Origin: Azotobacter chroococcum | GTDB lineage: Bacteria > Pseudomonadota > Gammaproteobacteria > Pseudomonadales > Pseudomonadaceae | Length of the DNA stretch: 64,000 nt | Assembly (NCBI RefSeq): GCF_004339665.1 | Contig: NZ_SMMU01000013.1 | Location: 1-64,000, forward strand | Reading direction: 5' to 3' | Shown: piece by piece, positions 27,313 to 37,151 of the stretch | How the letters are laid out: each line of letters starts with the position of its first letter | Position numbering within the stretch: position 1 is the stretch's first letter | Program-made: the position numbers and the translations under genes | The notes under the pieces: generated by a model | Told to the model about the DNA's origin: nothing | The model's database searches: none | What the model saw: the letters and a program-made list of their open reading frames with translations, nothing else

Positions 27313-27963
27313 ATGCCCATGACGATGGATGCGGTGCTGCAGCGTGCGCGCCCCGTGCTCCCGGTGCTGGTGATCGAGGACGTCGCGCTGGCGGTAGACC
27401 TGGCGCGGGCGCTGCACGCCGGCGGCATCCAGGTGCTGGAGGTGACGCTGCGTACCCCGCGCGCCCTGGATGCGTTGGCGGCGATCCGTCAGGCGCTGCC
27501 GGACCTGCTGGTCGGCGCAGGCACTCTGATCCACAGCGAGCAGTTCCTCGAGGCCCGTGATGCCGGTGCGCAGTTCGTCGTCAGCCCCGGCTGCACTCAG
27601 CGCCTGGCAGCGGCGGCGGACGACTGCCGGCTGCCCTACCTGCCGGGCGTGATGACGCCCTCGGAAGTCCTGCAGGCCCTGGAGTTCGGCTACCGCTCGC
27701 TGAAGTTGTTCCCGGCCAACGGCACCACCAGCGTGAAGATGCTGAAAAGTTTCAAGGAGCCGTTCAGCGGCATTCGCTTCTGTCCCACCGGCGGGGTGAC
27801 CCCGGACAACCTGCTGAGCTTCCTCGGCCTGCCCAACGTCGCCTGCGTGGGCGGCACCTGGGTCGCGCCCGCCAGCCTGGTCCGCGCCCGTGCCTGGGAC
27901 CAGATCACCCAGCTGGCCCGCGAGGCCTGCGAGCATGCGGCCAGCCTGGAGCAGCATTCTTGA
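27313..27963 (+). CDS. eda: KDPG/KHG aldolase
   Basis: This 216-residue 2-dehydro-3-deoxyphosphogluconate aldolase cleaves KDPG to pyruvate and glyceraldehyde-3-phosphate, the last Entner-Doudoroff step. The active-site residues are present: Glu43 in LEVTLRT, Lys131 in SLKLFPAN (Schiff base), GAGTL and CPTGGVTPDN. It is not beside edd or zwf here; instead it heads a short unit with a thioesterase and dusC. Its stop codon overlaps the next start. Confidence 0.93.
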   Translation: MPMTMDAVLQRARPVLPVLVIEDVALAVDLARALHAGGIQVLEVTLRTPRALDALAAIRQALPDLLVGAGTLIHSEQFLEARDAGAQFVVSPGCTQRLAAAADDCRLPYLPGVMTPSEVLQALEFGYRSLKLFPANGTTSVKMLKSFKEPFSGIRFCPTGGVTPDNLLSFLGLPNVACVGGTWVAPASLVRARAWDQITQLAREACEHAASLEQHS

Positions 27964-28394
27964 GCTGGCAGTGGCCCGCCCCTTTCGTCATCGACATCGA
28001 CGTGCAGCCGGCACACATCGACGGTCTGGGCCACGTCAACAACGTGGTCTACGTCGGCTGGCTGGAGGACTGTGCCTGGCACCACTCGCAGAGCCTGGGC
28101 CTGGGGCTGGAAGAGTACCGGCGTCTGGACCGGGCAATGGCGGTACTGCGTCACGAGATCGACTATCTGGCCAGTGCCCGCCTGGGCGAGCGTCTGCAGA
28201 TGGGGACCTGGATCGTCGAGTCGTCCCGCGGACTGAAAATGACCCGTCGGTTCCAACTGCTGCGGCCGGCCGACGGTGCCACCCTGCTGACTGCGCAGAC
28301 CACCTTCGCCTGTATCGAGCTCTCCAGCGGCCGGCCCCGGCGGATGCCGGAAGCCTTCGTGGAGCGTTACGGCCGGGCCCTGATCGACGTCTAG
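27960..28394 (+). CDS. Hotdog-fold acyl-CoA thioesterase, TTG start
   Basis: This 144-residue 4HBT-type thioesterase has DIDVQPAHIDGLGHVNNVVY, containing an Asp/His pair of the 4-hydroxybenzoyl-CoA thioesterase type, and WLEDCAWHHSQSLGL. The start is TTG at 27960, overlapping the eda stop (TTGA at 27960-27963). The next in-frame ATG is far inside the domain, so translational coupling from eda is likely. Substrate unknown. Confidence 0.8.
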   Translation: MSWQWPAPFVIDIDVQPAHIDGLGHVNNVVYVGWLEDCAWHHSQSLGLGLEEYRRLDRAMAVLRHEIDYLASARLGERLQMGTWIVESSRGLKMTRRFQLLRPADGATLLTAQTTFACIELSSGRPRRMPEAFVERYGRALIDV

Positions 28395-28441
28395 CTTTCT
28401 CGCCCCTGTACCCTGCCTGAACCTTGCCGGAAACCTCTCCC

Positions 28442-29437
28442 ATGCAAATCGCCCTGGCCCCCATGGAGGGATTGGTCGACGAACTGCTTCGCGACCTGCT
28501 GACCCGCGTCGGCGGCATCGACTGGTGCGTGACCGAATTCGTCCGGGTTTGCGACCGGCTGCTGCCGCTCGCCCAGTTCGAGAAGCTGGCCCCGGAGATG
28601 CGCCGCGGCTGGCAGACCCGGGCCGGCACGCCGGTGCATCTGCAGTTGCTCGGTTCCGATCCGGCGTGCCTGGCCGAGAACGCGGCGCTGGCCGCCGAGC
28701 TGGGGGCACCGGTGATCGACCTCAACTTCGGTTGCCCGGCGAAGACGGTGAACCGCTCGCGCGGCGGTGCGGTGCTGCTCGACGAGCCGGAGCTGCTGCA
28801 CGCCATCGTCCGCGAGGTGCGCCGGGCCGTGCCGGCGCAGGTGCCGGTGACCGCCAAGATGCGCCTGGGCTACACCCGTCCCGAGGGCGCCCTGGAGTGC
28901 GCCCGTGCCCTGGTCGAGGGCGGCGTCGCGCAACTGGTGGTGCATGCGCGGACCAAGGTCGAGGGCTACCGGCCGCCGGCCCACTGGGAGTGGGTGGCGC
29001 GGGTGCAGGAGGCGGTCGCCGTGCCGGTCTATGCCAACGGCGAGATCTGGACGCTGGAAGACTGGCGGCGCTGCCGGCAGATCAGCGGGGTCGAGGACAT
29101 CATGCTCGGCCGCGGACTGGTTTCGCGTCCCGACCTGGCCCGGCAGATCGCCGCGGCGCGCGCCGGGCGCATGCCCGAGCCGCTGGAGTGGCGGGACGTG
29201 CAGCCGCTGGTCAGCGAGTTCTGGCGGCGCGCCCGACAGCGGATCGCGCCGCGCTATGCCCCGGGCCGGCTCAAGCAGTGGCTGGGGATGCTGACCCGCA
29301 GCTATCCGGAGGCAGCCGCGCTGTTCGCCGAACTGCGCCGGGAGAGCGATTGCATCCGCCTGGACGCTCTGCTGGGCGTGGATCTGCACCGCGATCTTTC
29401 TCGTGTGCTGGAGCCTTGCCCGGTGCTCTCTACATAG
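28442..29437 (+). CDS. dusC: tRNA-dihydrouridine(16) synthase
   Basis: This 331-residue FMN flavoenzyme reduces U16 in tRNA. Motifs are [20 protein letters not shown] at the N-terminus, [20 protein letters not shown] with the catalytic Cys, VTAKMRLGY and [20 protein letters not shown] 28442 is chosen over TTG 28424. The order eda, thioesterase, dusC matches what I recall for Pseudomonas. The last 8 bases overlap the convergent small membrane-protein gene. Confidence 0.92.
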   Translation: MQIALAPMEGLVDELLRDLLTRVGGIDWCVTEFVRVCDRLLPLAQFEKLAPEMRRGWQTRAGTPVHLQLLGSDPACLAENAALAAELGAPVIDLNFGCPAKTVNRSRGGAVLLDEPELLHAIVREVRRAVPAQVPVTAKMRLGYTRPEGALECARALVEGGVAQLVVHARTKVEGYRPPAHWEWVARVQEAVAVPVYANGEIWTLEDWRRCRQISGVEDIMLGRGLVSRPDLARQIAAARAGRMPEPLEWRDVQPLVSEFWRRARQRIAPRYAPGRLKQWLGMLTRSYPEAAALFAELRRESDCIRLDALLGVDLHRDLSRVLEPCPVLST

Positions 29438-29576
29438 TCATGCCCGCGGCCCGAATGATCAGGCGCAGCCCGTAGGCGAGCACGCCCAGGCAGGACACGC
29501 CGGCGGCCCAGATCATCACGAGCCAGAGGATTCGACGCAGCCATTTCGAGTCCTGGCGGTGAGTTCGGCATTTCAT
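29430..29576 (-). CDS. Small DUF2474 membrane protein
   Basis: This 48-residue protein, [19 protein letters not shown] onward, has one membrane helix and the DUF2474-like signature [11 protein letters not shown]...[17 protein letters not shown]. Such proteins usually sit at the end of cytochrome bd / cyanide-insensitive oxidase operons, as I recall, and may be small oxidase subunits. Here there is no oxidase gene; it stands alone, convergent with dusC. The start at 29576 has TAAGGAGTTACCCGCA upstream. A longer frame to 29618 lacks a ribosome site. Confidence 0.7.
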   Translation of the reverse strand: MKCRTHRQDSKWLRRILWLVMIWAAGVSCLGVLAYGLRLIIRAAGMTM

Positions 29577-29660
29577 TGCGGGTAACTCCTTACCGGGCGG
29601 GTCTCTGCCCCGAAACACCCAGTATGGCCGGACCGTGCATACGGCAAGGCTGGGGCGCTC

Positions 29661-29726
29661 GAAGGCCTGCTCCTACAGTCTGGTCGGGGAAATAGCGCTG
29701 AAATCCCGTGGGAGCCTTCCTGTGCC
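29661..29726. repeat. REP-like fragments
   Basis: AAGGCCTGCTCCTACAG (29661-29677) and CCGTGGGAGCCTTCC (from about 29706) resemble opposing halves of Pseudomonas REP elements (CTGTAGGAGC.../...GTGGGAGC). The match is partial and the element may be a decayed pair between dusC and hsp20. Confidence 0.35.
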
Positions 29727-29775
29727 AGGCTGGCGTTGGCCTGCAGGGCAAACTCTGAAAAAAGCGTTTTGGTCT

Positions 29776-29803
29776 CTTGAAATTCCCCTGGCGAACTCCA
29801 TCT
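29776..29803 (+). promoter_or_regulatory. Sigma32 heat-shock promoter of the hsp20 gene
   Basis: CTTGAAA (29776-29782), 13 bases, and CTCCATCT (29796-29803) match the RpoH consensus CTTGAAA-N13-CCCCATNT with two mismatches in the -10 region. It lies about 70 bases before the hsp20 ATG. Confidence 0.85.
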
Positions 29804-29874
29804 GGATGAGTGTGGGATGCCGAAGTCGGGTCCCGCCACGCAACACTCGCTGATTAATCGGGAGACGAACGATG
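29804..29874 (+). ncRNA. ROSE-like RNA thermometer in the hsp20 leader
   Basis: The leader folds into a GC hairpin (GTGGGA...TCCCGCCAC, about 29812-29839) followed by the ROSE signature TCGCT (29847-29851). TCGCT can pair across GATTAATC with the ribosome site CGGGAGA (29859-29865) just before the ATG. ROSE elements melt at heat-shock temperature to free the site. The UYGCU motif and its spacing to the start fit; pairing energy was not computed. Confidence 0.65.
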
Positions 29875-30315
29875 ACTGCTCTTTCCATGGCCCCTCTGTT
29901 CCGCCAATCCATTGGTTTCGACCGCTTCAACGACCTGTTCGAGTCCGCCCTGCGCAACGAGGCCGGTAGTTCCTATCCGCCCTACAACATCGAGAAGCAC
30001 GGCGACGACCAGTACCGCATCGTGATCGCCGCAGCCGGTTTGCAGGAGTCCGATCTGGAACTGCAGGTCGAGCGCGGCGTGTTGACCGTCAGCGGCGGCA
30101 GGCGCGAGAGCGAAGCCAAGGAGGTCACCTACCTGCACCAGGGCATCGCCCAGCGCGCCTTCAAGCTGTCGTTCCGCCTGGTCGACCATATCGAGGTCAA
30201 GGGCGCCCAACTGCGCAACGGCCTGCTGAGCATCGAACTGGTCCGTGTCGTGCCGGAAGAGGCCAAGCCCAAGCGCATTCCGATCGCCAGTGAGCGGCCG
30301 GCGCTGGAGAGCTGA
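29872..30315 (+). CDS. ibpA: Small heat-shock protein IbpA/Hsp20
   Basis: This 147-residue alpha-crystallin-type chaperone has the N-terminal [12 protein letters not shown], the alpha-crystallin domain [20 protein letters not shown] through [20 protein letters not shown] and [13 protein letters not shown], and a C-terminal IPI anchor motif (KRIPIAS). It holds unfolded proteins for DnaK/ClpB. A sigma32 promoter and a probable RNA thermometer precede it, and a strong bidirectional terminator follows. Confidence 0.93.
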   Translation: MTALSMAPLFRQSIGFDRFNDLFESALRNEAGSSYPPYNIEKHGDDQYRIVIAAAGLQESDLELQVERGVLTVSGGRRESEAKEVTYLHQGIAQRAFKLSFRLVDHIEVKGAQLRNGLLSIELVRVVPEEAKPKRIPIASERPALES

Positions 30316-30332
30316 CCGATTCAGCGACTGGG

Positions 30333-30358
30333 AAAGGGGCGCCATCGGCGCCCCTTTT
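30333..30358. terminator. Bidirectional terminator between hsp20 and the LysR gene
   Basis: AAAGGGGCGCC (30333-30343), loop ATC and GGCGCCCCTTTT (30347-30358) make a perfect stem with A-run before and T-run after. It can serve both hsp20 (plus) and the LysR gene (minus). Confidence 0.9.
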
Positions 30359-30364
30359 CGTTGT

Positions 30365-31249
30365 TCAGGAAGGGGGCGTCTCGCGCGCGCCGTCGAGCAG
30401 CGCCATGAAGGCCCGCGCCGCGTTGGACAGGGTCCGCTCGGTGTGCAGGATGTAGCCGAGCTGGCGCGACAGGCGGATGCCTGGCAGCGTCAGGGGCTTC
30501 ACCTGATCGTCCAGCATGGTGCGCGGCAGCACGCTCCAAGCGAGGCCGATGGACACCATCATCTTGATCGTCTCCAGGTAGTTGGTGCTCATGGCGATGC
30601 TCGGCGTCAGTCCCTCGCCTTCGAACAGGCGCCGGACGATGTGGTGAGTGAAGGTGTTGCCGCCGGGAAACACCGCCGGATGCCGGGCCACGTCGGCCAG
30701 GCTCACCTGGGCGTTGCGCGCCAGCGGATGTTCCGGGGCGGCGACGAAGTCCAGCGGATCGTCCCAGACTTTCACCGCCTGCACCGGCGCCGCCGTTTCC
30801 GGGGCCAGGGTGATCACCGCCAGTTCGGCGCGGCCGTGGAGAATCTCCTCGTAGGCCACTTCCGAATCGAGAAAGCGGATGTCCAGCGCCACCTGCGGAT
30901 GGGCGCGGGTGAAGGCGCGCAGCAGCGGCGGCAGGCGGTGCAGGCCGATATGGTGACTGGTCGCCAGAGTCAGCCGGCCGCTGACGTCGCCATTGAGGTT
31001 GTTCAGCGCCCGCCGGGTGTCTTCCAGCACGCTGAGGATCCGGTAGGCGCGCGGCAGCAGTGCCCGTCCGGCTTCGGTCAGCCGCACCTCGCGGCCCAGG
31101 CGGTCGAACAGACGCACCTGGAGTTGCTGCTCGAGTGCGGCGATGCGCTTGCTCACTGCTGGCTGGGTCAGGTGCAGGCGTTCGCCGGCTTCGGAGAAGC
31201 TGCCGGTTTCGGCGATGGCGATGAAGGCGTTGAGATTGGCGAGGTCCAT
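30365..31249 (-). CDS. LysR-family regulator divergent from leuC
   Basis: This 294-residue LysR regulator has the winged helix at the N-terminus ([40 protein letters not shown]) and a substrate-binding domain from about residue 90. A homologue is divergent from leuCDB in Pseudomonas; whether it controls leucine synthesis is inferred from position and from the palindrome between them at 31298-31316. The effector is unknown. It ends at the shared terminator with hsp20. Confidence 0.9.
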   Translation of the reverse strand: MDLANLNAFIAIAETGSFSEAGERLHLTQPAVSKRIAALEQQLQVRLFDRLGREVRLTEAGRALLPRAYRILSVLEDTRRALNNLNGDVSGRLTLATSHHIGLHRLPPLLRAFTRAHPQVALDIRFLDSEVAYEEILHGRAELAVITLAPETAAPVQAVKVWDDPLDFVAAPEHPLARNAQVSLADVARHPAVFPGGNTFTHHIVRRLFEGEGLTPSIAMSTNYLETIKMMVSIGLAWSVLPRTMLDDQVKPLTLPGIRLSRQLGYILHTERTLSNAARAFMALLDGARETPPS

Positions 31250-31297
31250 CCGGAACGGCTCCTGGGCGGGCGAGGGTGGCTTGACGCATTGCTCTTG

Positions 31298-31316
31298 GCA
31301 TTCCTTGTTGGAATGC
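31298..31316. promoter_or_regulatory. Probable LysR operator between the regulator and leuC
   Basis: GCATTCC-TTGTT-GGAATGC is a perfect 7-bp inverted repeat with the size and centre of a LysR recognition site. It lies in the 174-base divergent gap, 48 bases from the LysR start and followed by an AT-rich leuC promoter region (GATAAAAAATATGAATTTGA). Confidence 0.7.
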
Positions 31317-31423
31317 TGCAGATAAAAAATATGAATTTGAGTTATTCCCTGCAAGTCCCTAGCATCCCTCCATCGCGCATGGGGCGGGTTGCCCCCTGCA
31401 GGGACACTGATGAGGAAAGTCCG

Positions 31424-32845
31424 ATGGCCGGCAAAACGCTCTACGACAAGCTCTGGGACATGCACGAGGTGAAGCGGCGCGACGATGGTTCGTCGCTGAT
31501 CTACATCGACCGGCAGATTCTCCACGAAGTGACCTCGCCGCAGGCCTTCGAGGGGCTGCGCCTGGCCGGGCGCAAGCCGTGGCGCGTGGACGCCAACATC
31601 GCCACCCCCGACCACAACGTGCCGACCACCCAGGACCGCCAGTCCGGCGTCGCCGCCATCGCCGACGAGACCTCGCGCATCCAGGTGCAGACCTTGGACG
31701 AGAACTGCGACGAGTTCGGCATCGTCGAGTTCAAGATGAACGACCCGCGCCAAGGCATCGTCCACGTGGTCGGCCCGGAGCAGGGCGCCACCCTGCCGGG
31801 CATGACCGTGGTCTGCGGCGACTCGCACACCTCCACCCACGGCGCCTTCGGCGCGCTGGCCCACGGCATCGGCACCTCCGAGGTCGAGCATGTACTCGCC
31901 ACCCAGTGCCTGGTGGCCAAGAAAATGAAGAACATGCAGGTGCTGGTCGAAGGCAAGCTGTCCTCCGGCGTCAGTGCCAAGGACATCGTGCTGGCGGTGA
32001 TCGGCAAGATCGGCACCGCCGGCGGCACCGCCCATGCCCTGGAGTTCGCCGGCAGCGCCATTCGCGAACTGTCGATGGAGGGCCGCATGACCCTCTGCAA
32101 CATGGCCATCGAGGCCGGCGCCCGGGTCGGCATGGTGGCGGTGGACGACAAGACCATCGACTACGTCAAGGGCCGCCCTTATGCGCCGCAGGGCGCCGAC
32201 TGGGACAAGGCGGTCGCGCAGTGGAAGGCTCTGGTATCCGATGCCGACGCCCGGTTCGACACCGTGGTCGAACTGAAGGCCGAAGAGATCAAGCCGCAGG
32301 TCACCTGGGGCACCTCGCCGGAGATGGTCCTGCCGGTCGACGAGCGCGTGCCGGACCCGGCCCTCGAGGCCGATCCGGTCAAGCGCGATTCCATCGTCCG
32401 CGCGCTGAAGTACATGGGCCTCTCGGCCAACCAGCCGATCGGCGAGATCAAGGTCGATCGCGTGTTCATCGGTTCCTGCACCAACTCGCGGATCGAGGAC
32501 CTGCGCGCCGCCGCCGAGGTGGCCAAGGGGCGCAAGGTCGCCGCAAGCGTCAAGCAGGCGCTGGTGGTGCCGGGCTCCGGCCTGGTCAAGGAGCAGGCGG
32601 AGCAGGAGGGGCTGGACAAGGTCTTCATCGAGGCCGGCTTCGAGTGGCGCGAGCCGGGCTGCTCCATGTGCCTGGCGATGAACCCGGATCGCCTGGAGAG
32701 CGGCGAGCACTGCGCCTCGACCTCCAACCGCAACTTCGAGGGCCGTCAGGGCGCCGGCGGGCGTACCCACCTGGTCAGTCCGGCCATGGCCGCCGCCGCG
32801 GCGGTCGCCGGTCACTTCGTTGATGTGCGCGAACTGCTGAACTGA
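31424..32845 (+). CDS. leuC: 3-isopropylmalate dehydratase large subunit
   Basis: This 473-residue aconitase-family [4Fe-4S] subunit forms isopropylmalate isomerase with LeuD. It begins [20 protein letters not shown]. It carries [31 protein letters not shown] (cluster Cys 1), [20 protein letters not shown] and [11 protein letters not shown] (cluster Cys 2 and 3). TGAGGAAAGTCCG precedes ATG 31424. It is first gene of leuC-leuD-leuB-asd and is probably regulated from the LysR operator region. Confidence 0.96.
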   Translation: MAGKTLYDKLWDMHEVKRRDDGSSLIYIDRQILHEVTSPQAFEGLRLAGRKPWRVDANIATPDHNVPTTQDRQSGVAAIADETSRIQVQTLDENCDEFGIVEFKMNDPRQGIVHVVGPEQGATLPGMTVVCGDSHTSTHGAFGALAHGIGTSEVEHVLATQCLVAKKMKNMQVLVEGKLSSGVSAKDIVLAVIGKIGTAGGTAHALEFAGSAIRELSMEGRMTLCNMAIEAGARVGMVAVDDKTIDYVKGRPYAPQGADWDKAVAQWKALVSDADARFDTVVELKAEEIKPQVTWGTSPEMVLPVDERVPDPALEADPVKRDSIVRALKYMGLSANQPIGEIKVDRVFIGSCTNSRIEDLRAAAEVAKGRKVAASVKQALVVPGSGLVKEQAEQEGLDKVFIEAGFEWREPGCSMCLAMNPDRLESGEHCASTSNRNFEGRQGAGGRTHLVSPAMAAAAAVAGHFVDVRELLN

Positions 32846-32856
32846 GGAGCGATGAG

Positions 32857-33504
32857 ATGAAAGCCTTTACCCAACACACCGGCCTGGTCGCTCCCCTCGA
32901 TCGCGCCAACGTCGATACCGATCAGATCATTCCCAAGCAGTTCCTCAAGTCGATCAAGCGCAGCGGCTTCGGTCCCAACCTGTTCGACGAGTGGCGCTAC
33001 CTGGACGTCGGCCAGCCGGGCCAGGACTGCTCGGGCCGTCCGCTGAACAAGGACTTCGTGCTGAACCTGCCGCGCTACCAGGGTGCCAGCGTGCTGCTCG
33101 CCCGCGAGAACTTCGGCTGCGGATCGAGCCGCGAGCACGCGCCCTGGGCGCTGGAGGAGTACGGTTTCCGCACGGTCATCGCGCCGAGCTTCGCCGACAT
33201 CTTCTTCAACAACAGCTTTAAGAACGGCCTCTTGCCGATCATCCTGCCGGAAGTGGAAGTGGACGAGCTGTTCAAGCAGTGCGAGGCCAGCGAAGGCTAT
33301 CGGCTGACCGTCGACCTGGCCGCGCAGACCGTGACTCGTCCGGACGGCAAGGTGCTCGGCTTCGACATCGATCCGTTCCGCAAGCATTGCCTGCTCAACG
33401 GCCTGGACGACATCGGCCTGACCCTGCAGGACGCCGACGCGATCAAGGCATTCGAGGCCAAGCACCAGCAGAGCAGCCCCTGGCTGTTCGGCGCGATCAA
33501 GTAA
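32857..33504 (+). CDS. leuD: 3-isopropylmalate dehydratase small subunit
   Basis: This 215-residue swivel-domain partner of LeuC has [39 protein letters not shown] and [20 protein letters not shown]. The ribosome site CTGAGGAGCGATGAG lies in the 11-base gap after leuC, so the pair is cotranscribed. Length is normal. Confidence 0.96.
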   Translation: MKAFTQHTGLVAPLDRANVDTDQIIPKQFLKSIKRSGFGPNLFDEWRYLDVGQPGQDCSGRPLNKDFVLNLPRYQGASVLLARENFGCGSSREHAPWALEEYGFRTVIAPSFADIFFNNSFKNGLLPIILPEVEVDELFKQCEASEGYRLTVDLAAQTVTRPDGKVLGFDIDPFRKHCLLNGLDDIGLTLQDADAIKAFEAKHQQSSPWLFGAIK

Positions 33505-33510
33505 GCGGGA

Positions 33511-33585
33511 GTAGGGTGGAAAACCGCGCAGCGTTTTTCACCATGGATTCCGGTGGATAAGGCCATGGGCCGTTATCCACCCTAC
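33511..33585. repeat. 75-bp palindromic REP-like element between leuD and leuB
   Basis: The element opens GTAGGGTGGAAAACCGCGCA and closes GGGCCGTTATCCACCCTAC, with GTAGGGTGG exactly inverted at the two ends. The inner parts are also partly complementary. This type (GTAGGGTGGATAAC...) is a dispersed intergenic repeat I recall from Pseudomonas stutzeri/Azotobacter-like genomes. It is inserted inside an operon and can form a long RNA hairpin. Confidence 0.7.
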
Positions 33586-33603
33586 GGTTATAGAGGAAAT
33601 GCA

Positions 33604-34686
<1,083 letters not shown>

Positions 34687-34735
34687 GCTTTCGGCTCGCC
34701 TTTATGCGGGCCACTTTTATACAGGTGCAGTTGCA

Positions 34736-35848
34736 ATGAAACGTGTAGGTCTGATCGGTTGGCGCGGCATGGTCGGTTCCGTGCTCATGCAGCGGATGCT
34801 GGAAGAGCGGGACTTCGACCTGATCGAGCCGGTGTTCTTCACCACCTCAAGCGTGGGCGGCCAAGGGCCGGCGATCGGCAAGGAAATCGCGCCGCTGAAG
34901 GATGCCTACAGCATCGAGGATCTGAAGACCCTCGATGCGATCATCACCTGCCAGGGCGGCGACTACACCAGCGAAGTCTTCCCCAAGCTGCGCGAGGCCG
35001 GCTGGCAGGGCTACTGGATCGACGCGGCTTCCAGCCTGCGCATGGCGGACGATGCGGTCATCGTGCTGGACCCGGTCAACCGCCGGGTGATCGACCAGTC
35101 GCTGGACGCCGGTACCAAGAACTACATCGGCGGCAACTGCACCGTCAGTCTGATGCTGATGGCCTTGGGCGGTCTCTACGAGACCGGCCTGGTCGAGTGG
35201 ATGAGTGCCATGACCTACCAGGCCGCCTCCGGCGCCGGCGCGCAGAACATGCGTGAGCTGATCCGCCAGATGGGCACGATCAACGCGGCGGTGGCCGCCG
35301 AGTTGGCCGATCCGGCCAGCGCGATTCTCGAGATCGACCGCAAGGTCGCCGAAACCCAGCGCAGTGCCGAGTTCCCGGTGGATCATTTCGGCGTGCCGCT
35401 GGCTGGCAGCCTGATCCCCTACATCGACAAGGAGCTGCCCAACGGGCAGAGCCGCGAGGAGTGGAAGGGCCAGGCCGAGACCAACAAGATCCTCGGGCGC
35501 ATCAAGAGTCCGATCCCGGTCGACGGCATCTGTGTTCGCGTCGGCGCCATGCGCTGCCACAGTCAGGCGCTGACTATCAAGCTGAACAAGGACGTGCCGC
35601 TGGTCGACATCGAGGGGCTGATCAGCCAGCACAACCCCTGGGTGAAGCTGGTGCCCAACCATCGCGATGCCTGCATGCAGGAGCTGAGTCCGGCGGCCGT
35701 CACCGGTACCCTGACGGTTCCGGTCGGACGTCTGCGCAAGCTCAACATGGGCTCGCAGTACCTCGGTGCCTTCACTGTCGGTGATCAGTTGCTGTGGGGC
35801 GCGGCCGAGCCGTTGCGGCGCATGCTGCGCATCCTGCTGGAGCGTTGA
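34736..35848 (+). CDS. asd: Aspartate-semialdehyde dehydrogenase
   Basis: This 370-residue enzyme reduces aspartyl phosphate made by LysC to aspartate semialdehyde. It has [20 protein letters not shown] (NADP site) and [20 protein letters not shown] (catalytic Cys), with [15 protein letters not shown] residues ([15 protein letters not shown]). It follows leuB by 49 bases and ends with a strong hairpin at 35872-35908. The gene order leuB-asd-usg-fimV is that of Pseudomonas. Confidence 0.96.
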   Translation: MKRVGLIGWRGMVGSVLMQRMLEERDFDLIEPVFFTTSSVGGQGPAIGKEIAPLKDAYSIEDLKTLDAIITCQGGDYTSEVFPKLREAGWQGYWIDAASSLRMADDAVIVLDPVNRRVIDQSLDAGTKNYIGGNCTVSLMLMALGGLYETGLVEWMSAMTYQAASGAGAQNMRELIRQMGTINAAVAAELADPASAILEIDRKVAETQRSAEFPVDHFGVPLAGSLIPYIDKELPNGQSREEWKGQAETNKILGRIKSPIPVDGICVRVGAMRCHSQALTIKLNKDVPLVDIEGLISQHNPWVKLVPNHRDACMQELSPAAVTGTLTVPVGRLRKLNMGSQYLGAFTVGDQLLWGAAEPLRRMLRILLER

Positions 35849-35871
35849 CGGTTTTCCGGTCTTCACGGCAG

Positions 35872-35908
35872 ACGAAAAGCGCCGCGGCAATGCCGCGGCG
35901 CTTTTCGT
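35872..35908. terminator. Bidirectional terminator after asd
   Basis: ACGAAAAGCGCCGCGGCA (35872-35889) pairs perfectly with TGCCGCGGCGCTTTTCGT (35891-35908) around one formal loop base. The A-run and T-run on the two arms make it a strong intrinsic terminator. Confidence 0.9.
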
Positions 35909-35999
35909 TATGGCTCCCGTTTGCGGTGAGTCGCCGTCTGCCTGCTTCTCGCTCTTGATCTACGCCTAGAGTGCGCTTCCGTTTCAGGAGAGTCCCCTT

Positions 36000-37010
36000 A
36001 TGAGTTCACCCATCGATATCGCCGTAGTCGGTGCCACCGGTACCGTCGGCACAGCGCTCGTCGAAATTCTCGAGGAGCGCGACTTCCCGATCGGCCAGCT
36101 GCACCTGCTGGCCAGTGCGGCCTCCGCTGGCAAGTCGGTATCCTTCAGGGGCCGGAACCTGCGGGTCAGGACGGTCGAGGCATTCGATTTCGCCCAGGTG
36201 CGCCTGGTCTTCTTCGCGGCCAGCGAGGCCGTGACCTGCCAGTATGCGCCGCAGGCCCGGGCTGCCGGCTGTGCGCTGATCGACCTGAGCGGCGGCTTGC
36301 CGCTGCAGCAGGCGCCGCGGGTGGTGGCAGAGGTCAATTCCCAGGTGCTGCAAGGGCTCGCCGCACCTTTCCAGCTGACCAGTCCGGCATCTCCGGCGAT
36401 CGCCCTGGCGCTGGTGCTGGCTCCCTTGCGTCCGCTCATGCACTGGCAGCGTCTGAGCGTGATGGCCTGTCTGCCGGTGTCCAGCCTGGGGCGCGAAGGG
36501 GTGGCGGAACTGGCCAGACAGACCAGCGAGCTGCTCAATGGGCGCCCAGTCGAGCCACGCCTGTTCGACCGGCAGATCGCCTTCAATCTGCTGGGGCGGG
36601 TCGGTGCGATCGATGCGGCCGGACATGCCAGGCTGGAAAGGCGTCTGGCCGAAGAGTTGCGACAGGTGCTGGCGCTGCCCGAACTGAAGGTCGCCGCCAG
36701 CTGCGTGATGGCGCCGGTATTCTTCGGTGACAGCCTGAGCCTTGCCGTGCAGGCTGTGCAGGCGATCGATCTACCGGCCGTCCAGGCTGTCCTGGAACAG
36801 GCGCCAGGCATTGAACTGATCGAGCCGGACGATTGTCCGACGGTGGTCGGCGATGCGCTCGGACAGGATGTTGCCTATGTCGGGCGACTGCGGGGCGGGA
36901 TGGATGACGCGCGCGAACTCAATTTGTGGATTGCGTCAGATAACGTGCGGAAAGGCTCCGCACTTAATGCCGTGCAACTGGCCGAGTTATTGATAAAACA
37001 AGGTCTCTAA
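36000..37010 (+). CDS. usg: Usg-type aspartate-semialdehyde dehydrogenase homologue without catalytic Cys
   Basis: This 336-residue protein has the Asd fold (IAVVGATGTVGTALVEILEE at the N-terminus; NLWIASDNVRKGSALNAVQL near the end). Where Asd has the catalytic GN-x-Cys motif it has TSPASPA, with Ser128-Pro-Ala-Ser131 and no Cys, so it is not expected to be an active dehydrogenase. This is the known state of the Usg/Usg-1 subgroup next to fimV-truA. Start ATG 36000 has TCAGGAGAGTCCCCTT. Function in the subgroup is undetermined. Confidence 0.9.
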   Translation: MSSPIDIAVVGATGTVGTALVEILEERDFPIGQLHLLASAASAGKSVSFRGRNLRVRTVEAFDFAQVRLVFFAASEAVTCQYAPQARAAGCALIDLSGGLPLQQAPRVVAEVNSQVLQGLAAPFQLTSPASPAIALALVLAPLRPLMHWQRLSVMACLPVSSLGREGVAELARQTSELLNGRPVEPRLFDRQIAFNLLGRVGAIDAAGHARLERRLAEELRQVLALPELKVAASCVMAPVFFGDSLSLAVQAVQAIDLPAVQAVLEQAPGIELIEPDDCPTVVGDALGQDVAYVGRLRGGMDDARELNLWIASDNVRKGSALNAVQLAELLIKQGL

Positions 37011-37151
37011 AAGATACTGGCCAGAATTCGAAGACCTATTCCTGCGTGGCACAACTGACGTGGTCGGCGTGCTGTCGGGCACAATCAAAGTGCGCGGGTA
37101 TCAAGTATCAGGCTCCTTTCTCTGCTCGGGAAATCACTCAAGGGATGCGTT

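Noticed and set aside
30365..32815. Long minus-strand frame joining the LysR gene to an 816-codon product
   Set aside because: Only the last 294 codons are LysR sequence. The rest is antisense to leuC and has no protein-like character.
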